20,686 bases of DNA from Oscillospiraceae bacterium (GTDB taxonomy: Bacteria; Bacillota; Clostridia; Oscillospirales; Acutalibacteraceae): NCBI GenBank assembly GCA_902797915.1, contig CADBUK010000167.1, forward strand, positions 1 to 20,686. Reading direction: 5' to 3'. Made by a program: the position numbers and the translations under genes. Positions 15,245-20,686 of the stretch are shown piece after piece (within the stretch, counting starts at the first letter, position 1; every line of letters starts with the position of its first letter). A model generated the notes under the pieces. That model saw nothing but the letters and a program-made list of their open reading frames with translations. It was not told the DNA's origin and did no database searches.

Positions 15245-15868
15245 TTATAATTTTTCAACATCTATAACAGCAATTTTTTCCATAAACTGTGTTGGCGAAA
15301 TAATCTCTCCCGCCTCAAAAAACTCGTCCATATTCATATTAAAGTTATTAACGAATACGGGCGTGTTTTCATACTCAACGTCAATGTGAATTCGCTTTGT
15401 GTCCTCAATAATCCTTTGCGGGTCATAATTGCCGCAGTCATAAAGGCGGGAAGCCTTAATTTCATTGTTTTTAATATAAAGCAAAACCACGTTTCTGTTT
15501 GACTTTGAAATTGAAATGTACTGGGGCTGGTCCTTGCTGAGCGTCTGCCCCATCTGCATTTGCGCAACCGCCTTACAGGTGCCTGAATTCAGGAAAAATT
15601 CGTTTATAAAAATGCTTTCGAGCGGGCTGGTATCGTCAGGAACGATAATTGCAAACACGTTGCGCGAGGATTTGTTGGGGTACAGCTTTTTAAAGAACTC
15701 CTTGAAATAGTGCTGGCTTTCAGCAATCCTTTGCGCATAGGCATGGTAAAAAGGAATGTTGGGCGTTACGGGCAAGCCAGAAAGTGTGAAGGGCTTAAAC
15801 TGCTCCTCACTTTCACTGTAAACCAAAACGTTTGTGTTTGTTATTATAATCGGAATTGCTTTTCGCAT
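15245..15868 (-). CDS. Unrecognised 207-residue protein, possibly a degenerate MreB/actin-like fold
   Basis: I do not recognise a named family. No signal peptide or membrane segment is seen. By eye, its order of motifs echoes a shortened MreB. ITNTNVLVYSES (9-20) sits where MreB has DLGTANTLVYVKG. YFKEFFKKLYPNKSSRNVFAIIVPDD (54-79) matches the stretch ending in VVICVPSG. SPLESIFINEFFLNSG (81-96) matches the helix TEVERRAVEEAALQAG. YISISKSNRNVVLLYIKNNEI (117-137) matches the phosphate-2 strand pair. VFVNNFNMNMDEFF (171-184) sits where the adenosine GGG motif would be. The Asp and Gly residues needed for ATP binding are missing and the inner subdomain is shortened. This is inference without alignment. 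AAGGAAG lies seven bases before the ATG. It has its own promoter and is monocistronic. Confidence 0.7.
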   Translation of the reverse strand: MRKAIPIIITNTNVLVYSESEEQFKPFTLSGLPVTPNIPFYHAYAQRIAESQHYFKEFFKKLYPNKSSRNVFAIIVPDDTSPLESIFINEFFLNSGTCKAVAQMQMGQTLSKDQPQYISISKSNRNVVLLYIKNNEIKASRLYDCGNYDPQRIIEDTKRIHIDVEYENTPVFVNNFNMNMDEFFEAGEIISPTQFMEKIAVIDVEKL

Positions 15869-15919
15869 ATTTTAACTTCCTTTAAAAAATTTTAACTAAA
15901 CATCAAGCTATCAAGCCCT

Positions 15920-15948
15920 ATTTTACTATATCTTGTATTTAAAATCAA
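15920..15948 (-). promoter_or_regulatory. Promoter of the actin-like protein gene
   Basis: Minus strand: TTGATT (15948-15943), 17-base spacer, TAAAAT (15925-15920). Start site near 15913, about 45 bases before the ATG at 15868. Confidence 0.6.
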
Positions 15949-15973
15949 TAAATTTACAAAAATATAGTGCATT

Positions 15974-16000
15974 TTGTTTTCATATGTGTTATTATATAAA
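15974..16000 (+). promoter_or_regulatory. Possible promoter of the DUF3048 gene
   Basis: TTGTTT (15974-15979) and TATAAA (15995-16000) are separated by only 15 bases, in an AT-rich stretch with several alternative boxes. The assignment is weak; the divergent arrangement makes a promoter here necessary, but its exact position is uncertain. Confidence 0.3.
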
Positions 16001-16054
16001 TGATATGTTTTTGTCGAAACAGGCAAAACTACCTTTTATTGAGGAGGAAACCAA

Positions 16055-17470
16055 ATGGGAAATAAAGACGACGAGCTTGAAAAAATCTTAAAAGAACTCA
16101 AAGAGGAAAAGAAATCCGATTTTTCTCTGCAGGTTGAAGACGCTGCTGGAAAGGCGGAGGACTCGCTTCCCGAAAAGAAGGAGGAAGCCCCGCTTAAACC
16201 CGAAATTACGGAGGAGCCGATTAACACAATCGACGCAGAGATTGAGGCTGACCTCAAGGAAGCAGCGCAGGAGGCTGCAGAGGAGGAAAAGGCTACCGCT
16301 GCAGAAGAAGCCGCTCCCCTTCCGTTTGAGGTTGTAAATTCAAACGAAGAAGAATACGCAGAGGAAGATATTGATATGCCAAAGAATAACAAAAAGGTTG
16401 TAATTATCGTTGCCGCTGTTGTTGTAATTATTGCAATTGCGGTTGGCGTATATTTCGCATTTTTCAACAAGCCCGCTGAGGAGCCGACCACCGTACCTCC
16501 CGAAACCACAACTCAGGAAACCACAACCGAGGCTCCCGTGGTAATTATGAACCCGCTGACCGGCAGCACCGATTTTAACGCAGAGGCAGTCGGCAAGCGC
16601 CCCGTTGCAGTTGTTGTTGAAAACGCAGCCGCTGCAAGACCGCAGTATAATATGGACACGCCCGACATCATCGTTGAAGGCGAGGTTGAAGGCGGCATTA
16701 CAAGAATGCTTTGGTTATACGCTGATATGACTGATTTGCCCGAGCAGGTTGGTCCTACCCGTTCGGCAAGACCGCCGTACGTTAAGTTCTCGGAATTCTT
16801 TGATTCGATTTTCGTACACTTCGGCGAAAGCCACAGCAAAGGCGCTTACACGGGCGCTGACGACGTTATTGTGGCAGACGGAGTTGACAACATCAACGGT
16901 ATGACCACTTCAAGCTGCTTCAAGCGCACAAGCGATAAAACAAGCCCGCACAACGCAGTGCTTATCGGCAGCAAGCTTGTTGAGGCAATTGACAGCAAGG
17001 GCTACAGAAAAGACCTTGACGACGCTTCCTTCTCCGTTCTCAGCTTTAACGAAAAGGCTGAAAAGCTTTCGGAAACCGTTTGCAACAAGATTACTCTTAA
17101 ATTCTCATCACGCACGGATTCACACACCTTTACTTATAATGCTGACAAGAACGTTTATTCAAACTCAGGCGATTACAAGCAGCTTGTTGAATTCACTAAC
17201 ATAATTGTTATGCAGGTTAACACCGAGTACATCGTTAAAGAGAATTATAAGGGCTCGGGCAACAACGAAACCTATTGCAACTACAACTACACAAACGGTA
17301 CGGGTAAGGTTGCTTCAAACGGCACGGTTGTTGACTTTAACTGGGAAAACAGTGACGGCGTGCTGAAATTCACAAACGCCGCTACGGGTAAGGAGCTCAA
17401 GCTCAATCCGGGCAGAAGCTACCTTGCACTTGCTTCCGCAAACAACGGCTCCGCAATCACAGTTGAATAA
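16055..17470 (+). CDS. Membrane-anchored DUF3048 (YerB-like) protein with acidic cytoplasmic tail
   Basis: A 471-residue protein. Residues 1-110 are very rich in Glu, Ala and Lys and probably lie in the cytoplasm. A membrane helix spans about 114-137 (VVIIVAAVVVIIAIAVGVYFAFF). A Thr/Pro/Glu linker (141-162) leads to an extracytoplasmic DUF3048 domain: NPLTG (166-170), RPVAVVVENAAAARPQ (182-197), IIVEGEVEGGITRMLWLY (205-222), VGPTRSARP (232-240), FVHFGESHSKGA and SPHN (297-300). This matches B. subtilis YerB, a lipoprotein of unknown function; here a transmembrane helix replaces the lipobox. GAGGAGG lies seven bases before the ATG. It is monocistronic, divergent from the actin-like gene, and followed by a strong terminator. 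The function is not known. Confidence 0.88.
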   Translation: MGNKDDELEKILKELKEEKKSDFSLQVEDAAGKAEDSLPEKKEEAPLKPEITEEPINTIDAEIEADLKEAAQEAAEEEKATAAEEAAPLPFEVVNSNEEEYAEEDIDMPKNNKKVVIIVAAVVVIIAIAVGVYFAFFNKPAEEPTTVPPETTTQETTTEAPVVIMNPLTGSTDFNAEAVGKRPVAVVVENAAAARPQYNMDTPDIIVEGEVEGGITRMLWLYADMTDLPEQVGPTRSARPPYVKFSEFFDSIFVHFGESHSKGAYTGADDVIVADGVDNINGMTTSSCFKRTSDKTSPHNAVLIGSKLVEAIDSKGYRKDLDDASFSVLSFNEKAEKLSETVCNKITLKFSSRTDSHTFTYNADKNVYSNSGDYKQLVEFTNIIVMQVNTEYIVKENYKGSGNNETYCNYNYTNGTGKVASNGTVVDFNWENSDGVLKFTNAATGKELKLNPGRSYLALASANNGSAITVE

Positions 17471-17476
17471 TTAATA

Positions 17477-17507
17477 AAAAAGGATGCTTCTCGTAAGCAT
17501 CCTTTTT
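17477..17507 (+). terminator. Terminator of the DUF3048 gene
   Basis: AAAAAGGATGCTT (17477-17489) pairs with AAGCATCCTTTTT (17495-17507), loop CTCGT; the 3' arm ends in five T residues. Its outer stem is the same as that of the hairpin at 15210-15240. Confidence 0.9.
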
Positions 17508-17556
17508 AAGTATCTCGCGTTTCACGCTCGGTCAATTAATCGGGCTCGCAGCGCGC

Positions 17557-17578
17557 GGAGCGACGATGGCGTCGCTCC
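17557..17578. repeat. GC-rich palindrome, possible dispersed extragenic repeat
   Basis: GGAGCGACG (17557-17565) and CGTCGCTCC (17570-17578) form a perfect 9-bp stem with loop ATGG. It is embedded in a GC-rich patch (about 17541-17580) whose composition differs from the AT-rich sequence around it. A second imperfect palindrome (TGCGTT 17590-17595, AACGCA 17608-17613) follows. The patch lies between the terminators of two convergent genes and encodes nothing convincing. It resembles REP-like intergenic repeats, but only one copy is seen in this window. Confidence 0.5.
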
Positions 17579-17656
17579 CTACAATTATATGCGTTCAATA
17601 ATCCTGAAACGCAATTATAAAAGGGCACGTATATTTCGACCCTCAAAAGCCACTAA

Positions 17657-17685
17657 AAAACGGAACGCAAAATGCGTTCCGTTTT
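17657..17685. terminator. Terminator of the PHP phosphoesterase gene (bidirectional)
   Basis: AAAACGGAACGCA (17657-17669) pairs with TGCGTTCCGTTTT (17673-17685) around a 3-base loop. On the minus strand it begins two bases after the PHP gene stop and ends in a run of six T residues. It can also stop plus-strand transcripts. Confidence 0.9.
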
Positions 17686-17687
17686 AT

Positions 17688-18575
17688 TTATTCGCTTTCT
17701 GCGGCAGCGGCGGCTTCCTTTTCAGCCTTGCGCTGCGCTCTTTTCTTTTTAGCCTTATAGCCCATCAGCTTATCAAAATGCTCCTGCGGGGTTGAATAAG
17801 CGCCGAGGGTAACGGTTTCCTCGCCGTAAATGCCGTGGAAATCCGAACCGCCTGTTAACAGCAGCTTTTTCTTTTTGCAGATAGCGGAAAGGCGGGCAAC
17901 CATTTCCTCATCAGCCGTGGGGTGCCAAACCTCTATACCGTCAAGCCCAAGCTCAACGTACTTATCAATTTCATCAATATTATTAAACTTTGCGGGATGA
18001 GCAAGAATTGCAATACCGCCTGCGCCGTGAATTTCCTCAATCGCTTCTTCAACGCTCGGGTACTTTGTGGGCGCTAAAACATTAGTTTCGCTATCCTCAT
18101 CAAACAGGGCGTGGAATAATTCGCCGAAAATTTCATCAGTATAGCCCGCGTCCATAAGCGCGTGCATAATATGCTGGCGGTAAAGATTTGTTGAGCCTGA
18201 AGCGTGGCTTTTAATAAAGTCAGAGGTAATCGGGAACCTGGCCGCAACCTTGAGCATCATAATCTGACCCGCTCTTTTTCTGGCGTCCGAGGTCTTTTTG
18301 CATATAGCCTCAAGCCTGTTGGGAGAATCGGCAAGGTAAGAAATAAGGTGAACCTTTTTGCCTGCTTCAAAATCAAACGCGGAAATCTCTACGCCGGGAA
18401 TTACGGTTACGCCGTACCTTTTGCCGATAACCTGACCCCTGACTGTGCCCGCAAGGCAATCGTGGTCTGTTATGGCGATTGTATCAATGCCGCTTTTTTG
18501 TGCTATTACTATAATATCTTCAATACCAACTGAACCGTCGCTTAACTTTGTATGAATGTGCAGATCTGCCGCCAT
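17688..18575 (-). CDS. PHP-domain metallophosphoesterase (RNase AM / nucleoside 3',5'-bisphosphate phosphatase type)
   Basis: A 295-residue cytoplasmic protein with the full PHP metal-binding set: DLHIHTKLSDG (4-14; His6, His8), AITDHD (34-39), PGVEIS (60-65, Glu63), His77, His135, LAHP (191-194) and GSDFHG (243-248). Length and layout match the YciV/TrpH group, which removes the 3' phosphate of nucleoside 3',5'-bisphosphates or trims RNA 5' ends. The family call is firm; the substrate is inferred. The last 24 residues are an unusual Lys/Arg then Ala/Glu-rich tail beyond the catalytic domain. AAGGAAGG precedes the ATG. The gene has its own consensus promoter with an operator-like palindrome and a good terminator, so it is monocistronic. 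Confidence 0.88.
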   Translation of the reverse strand: MAADLHIHTKLSDGSVGIEDIIVIAQKSGIDTIAITDHDCLAGTVRGQVIGKRYGVTVIPGVEISAFDFEAGKKVHLISYLADSPNRLEAICKKTSDARKRAGQIMMLKVAARFPITSDFIKSHASGSTNLYRQHIMHALMDAGYTDEIFGELFHALFDEDSETNVLAPTKYPSVEEAIEEIHGAGGIAILAHPAKFNNIDEIDKYVELGLDGIEVWHPTADEEMVARLSAICKKKKLLLTGGSDFHGIYGEETVTLGAYSTPQEHFDKLMGYKAKKKRAQRKAEKEAAAAAESE

Positions 18576-18636
18576 AACATCCTTCCTTTCTTATAAAAAT
18601 AATGCCGGGGTTATTATTGATTGTGCCTAAAATTAT

Positions 18637-18658
18637 AAACAGATTCTAAACTCTGTTT
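18637..18658. promoter_or_regulatory. Palindrome at the start site of the PHP gene (candidate operator)
   Basis: AAACAGA (18637-18643) and TCTGTTT (18652-18658) are perfect inverted copies eight bases apart, flanked by further partly symmetric AT-rich bases. The element begins directly after the -10 box and covers the predicted start site, the usual place for a repressor site. It may instead be a hairpin at the very 5' end of the mRNA. Confidence 0.4.
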
Positions 18659-18659
18659 A

Positions 18660-18688
18660 ATTATAACACGAACAATTAAAAGTTTCAA
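18660..18688 (-). promoter_or_regulatory. Consensus promoter of the PHP gene
   Basis: Minus strand: TTGAAA (18688-18683), exactly 17 bases, then a perfect TATAAT (18665-18660). Start site near 18653, giving a leader of about 78 bases. The rest of the 182-base gap (18576-18757) shows no clear terminator for maf. Confidence 0.8.
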
Positions 18689-18757
18689 GTGCAATCAGTA
18701 GATAAATTTGGAATAATTTACAAATTGTTTTTATTTTTTTGTAATAAAATGCCCAAA

Positions 18758-19303
18758 TCAGTAAAGTGCTTTCAACTCTCTGTATAATTTTGCAACAGGA
18801 AGCCCCACAATGTTGAAATAATCGCCGTCAATCGATTCCACCAAAAGCGAGCCTTTACCCTGAATTCCGTAAGCGCCCGCCTTGTCGTCGCACTCTCCGC
18901 TTGCGGCATAATCGGCAATTTCCTGTTCGCTCAGCTCGTAAAACTTAACCTTACTTTCAACGTAAAAGGAGCGCCGGATTTCGCCTTTAATAAGCGTAAC
19001 GCCCGTAAAAACGGAATGCTGCCTGCCGCTGAGGGCGCGCAGCATCTGCCTTGCCTCCTCCCTGCCGTGCGGCTTGCCGAGAATAGTATCGCCAAGGGCA
19101 ACAACCGTGTCCGCGCCGATAACAATATCGCCTTCGGCGGCAAAGGGCCGCGCCTTGATTGAGGAAAGATAAAGCACTGCGTCGGCAGGGTTAATGCCCT
19201 GCGGCAGAGTTTCGTCAACCTCGGCGGTTTTGATTTCAAATTCAGTTGTAATCAGCTTTAAAAGCTCCTGCCTGCGCGGAGATTTTGACGCAAGAATAAG
19301 CAT
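18758..19303 (-). CDS. maf: Maf-family nucleoside triphosphate pyrophosphatase
   Basis: A 181-residue cytoplasmic protein of normal Maf length. Motifs: LASKSPRRQELL (4-15) with the substrate-binding SPRR, AEVDE (27-31), SSIKAR (47-52), VIGADTVV (61-68) with the catalytic Asp65, ILGKPHGREEA (74-84), and DKAGAYGIQGKGSLLVESIDGDYFNIVGLP towards the end. Family members hydrolyse dTTP, UTP or modified nucleotides to monophosphates. This form (GADTVV, GKP, DKAGAYGIQG) fits the dTTP/UTPase branch. The ATG overlaps the stop codon of the upstream U32 gene by one base (TAATG), with GAGGTG inside the end of that gene as ribosome site, so translation is probably coupled. Confidence 0.93.
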   Translation of the reverse strand: MLILASKSPRRQELLKLITTEFEIKTAEVDETLPQGINPADAVLYLSSIKARPFAAEGDIVIGADTVVALGDTILGKPHGREEARQMLRALSGRQHSVFTGVTLIKGEIRRSFYVESKVKFYELSEQEIADYAASGECDDKAGAYGIQGKGSLLVESIDGDYFNIVGLPVAKLYRELKALY

Positions 19304-20686
19304 TAAACAACACCTCTGTAATAAAGTCCTCTTGTAAATTTAAAGTCAGCCGCGCCGCCCTGCTCGTAAAGGGAAAGGATTTTTTCCACCTGCGCGGGAC
19401 TTTCGTTTGTAAAATAAAAATGCGCAAAGTCGGTTTTAACCTCGTTCATTCGCTCCGCCATATAAAGCGGAACGGAGTTGAGCACCTCAACGCAGGGATA
19501 GGGACTGCATTTCACGGGGAAAGCCACACCCTTTCTGTCGGTCAGGGTGCCGTTTTTGCCGCAGCGCTCACAGCCGATATGGCTTTTAACGGGACAATTG
19601 CGGGTAAGCATAAGCGGCAGCCTGCCGTAAACAATCAGCCCCGTTTCATTTTCAGGGGAGTTAATCCTGTTAGCCTCGTTAAGCGTAAGTTCAAACGATA
19701 AAATCGGGGCGTTAAAATTCGCCGCCGTTTCGCTGTTAAAAACATTCAGCCCGAAATCGCCGAAAGCCTCAAAGCCCAAATCCCGTGCCAGCCTGTAAGA
19801 GCCGAGATTGCCGCAGAGCGCCTTGGTTACGCCGATTTTTTTAAGCTGCAAAAGGCGTTGCCTGATTTTTTCCTCAACGCCGAAAAGTCCGCGCGGAATT
19901 TCAACGCCTGCGCGGTTATCAACAAAATCCTCATTTGCCGACCAAACGGGAATGAAAACGCGTTTGAAATTATGCCTGTCGGGTATCTGCGAGGCGTCGG
20001 CAAAACGCGCGGTATAATAAGGTCTGCCGCCGTTTTTCTCCTTTGACGGAACACGCTCAAACGGAAGACGGGTTACGCTTACGCCCTCAAATGCGGAAAG
20101 CTGTTCAACAGCCTGACGGCGCATTGCGTTAATTGCCGAGGCGCTGACAATCAGCCCCTCGCCCACCTGTGCGGTAATCCTGCCCGCGTAAAACTGCGTG
20201 CCGCCGAGCTTTGACAGGCGTTCGCAAACGCCTTCGCTGCTTAGCGGTTTATTAATAGCCTTTTCGGGCACTGCGCCCTCCACAGCCGCCGCCCTTCCGA
20301 GAGCGCGGGCGGTTAAGCGGCAGGGCTGCCCCTCGGCGCAATAAAAATCCATATCCACAGGCACGAGCGGGTTTTCGTTATCAAAAAGGTGTGAAAGCTC
20401 CCTGAGCACGCCTGCCGCGGCAACAACGTCCTCCTTCTGACGAGTGCCTAACATCTGCGAGCCCATACTGTTTTCAAAATAACCCTGAGTAAAACCGCTG
20501 CGGCTGAACACGCTTTTTAAGCGCTGCTCGTCAGCGTCATACAGCTCGCCGTCAATTGCCTTTTTAACCGCCGTTACTGCGGCGGCAACGTATTCGGGGC
20601 GTTTCATCCTGCCCTCAATTTTAAGGCTGATTACGCCCAAATCGCCGATTTTCTTTAAGTCGCGGATAAGGCTTAAATCCTTTAAA
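19303..20686 (-). CDS. U32-family protein with DUF3656-like region (RlhA-type; 5' end outside window)
   Basis: The last 460 residues are in the window and the frame is open through the right edge, where LKDLSLIRDLKKIGDLG leads into the U32 signature SLKIEGRMKRPEYVAA. The apparent TTG start at 20640 is therefore not the real start. Next come FSRSGFTQGYFENSMGSQMLGTRQ and a DUF3656-like stretch, then a second U32-like half, and near the end a Cys-rich segment NCPVKSHIGCERCGKNGTLTDRKG, PVKCSPYPC, EVLNSVPLYM. Long members of this kind include E. coli RlhA, needed for hydroxylation of 23S rRNA; related TrhP acts on tRNA and UbiU carries an Fe-S cluster. An RNA-hydroxylation role is an inference. 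The usual label 'peptidase' or 'collagenase' is probably misleading. It is upstream of and coupled to maf. Confidence 0.87.
   Translation of the reverse strand, partial: LKDLSLIRDLKKIGDLGVISLKIEGRMKRPEYVAAAVTAVKKAIDGELYDADEQRLKSVFSRSGFTQGYFENSMGSQMLGTRQKEDVVAAAGVLRELSHLFDNENPLVPVDMDFYCAEGQPCRLTARALGRAAAVEGAVPEKAINKPLSSEGVCERLSKLGGTQFYAGRITAQVGEGLIVSASAINAMRRQAVEQLSAFEGVSVTRLPFERVPSKEKNGGRPYYTARFADASQIPDRHNFKRVFIPVWSANEDFVDNRAGVEIPRGLFGVEEKIRQRLLQLKKIGVTKALCGNLGSYRLARDLGFEAFGDFGLNVFNSETAANFNAPILSFELTLNEANRINSPENETGLIVYGRLPLMLTRNCPVKSHIGCERCGKNGTLTDRKGVAFPVKCSPYPCVEVLNSVPLYMAERMNEVKTDFAHFYFTNESPAQVEKILSLYEQGGAADFKFTRGLYYRGVV

Noticed and set aside
16036..16509. A Ser-rich open frame antisense to the DUF3048 gene
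   Set aside because: It is the reverse reading of Glu/Ala/Lys codons of the acidic tail; no start signal.
17484..17795. A 103-residue plus-strand open frame across the convergent intergenic region
   Set aside because: It runs through two terminator hairpins and into the PHP gene on the other strand; no ribosome site.
20638..20640. TTG as the start of the U32 gene
   Set aside because: The frame stays open to the window edge and reads LKDLSLIRDLKKIGDLG, the usual lead-in to the U32 signature, so the true start lies outside.
1..20686. CRISPR array, prophage, insertion sequence, toxin-antitoxin or tRNA/rRNA genes
   Set aside because: No spaced repeats, integrase, transposase or phage structural genes, no small toxin-antitoxin pair, and no tRNA or rRNA signature seen on either strand.

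Overview
The window reads as chromosomal DNA of a low-to-mid GC Gram-positive anaerobe, most likely a gut member of the Clostridia (Oscillospiraceae/Ruminococcaceae-like). The reasons are strong AGGAGG-type ribosome sites, near-consensus sigma-A promoters, an FHA-FtsW/RodA-PBP cluster, a DUF4830 protein, a DUF3048 (YerB-like) protein, BspA-type leucine-rich repeats on a secreted glycosidase, and a membrane-bound XRE-DUF4097 regulator. This is inferred from gene content; no rRNA or tRNA gene is visible. No prophage, insertion sequence, CRISPR array or defence system was recognised.

Left part (1-7835, all minus strand). The start of ftsE (cut by the window edge) has its own promoter. A CdaR/PucR-type regulator comes next, with its own near-perfect promoter and a terminator. 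Then an apparent six-gene operon starts from a strong promoter at about 7807-7835: FHA protein, FtsW/RodA-type glycosyltransferase, class B PBP, HflX GTPase, DUF4830 membrane protein, RsuA-type pseudouridine synthase. The first three form a cell-wall synthesis module like the mycobacterial fhaB-rodA-pbpA cluster. The last three concern ribosomes or are unknown.

Middle part (7843-15240, plus strand). galM has a promoter back to back with the FHA promoter. It is followed by a membrane-embedded XRE regulator with an extracytoplasmic DUF4097 beta-repeat domain and a clear terminator. A two-gene carbohydrate operon follows: a secreted protein combining BspA-type LRRs, a degenerate dockerin-like half motif and a GH26 (beta-mannanase-type) domain, then a cytoplasmic GH31 alpha-glycosidase. 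It ends in a bidirectional terminator.

Right part (15245-20686). A 207-residue minus-strand protein of no recognised family carries what looks like a compressed and degenerate MreB/actin-like fold. It is divergent from a membrane-anchored DUF3048 protein. A convergent region with two terminators and a GC-rich palindrome follows. Then come, on the minus strand, a PHP-family phosphoesterase with its own consensus promoter, and a U32-family protein (cut by the right edge) translationally coupled to Maf.

No intergenic stretch exceeds 300 bases; the longest are about 180-230 bases and are described below. The most unusual items are the degenerate actin-like protein, the LRR/dockerin-like/GH26 architecture, and the membrane-bound XRE-DUF4097 regulator with candidate operator repeats. 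None of these amounts to clear proof of a new system.
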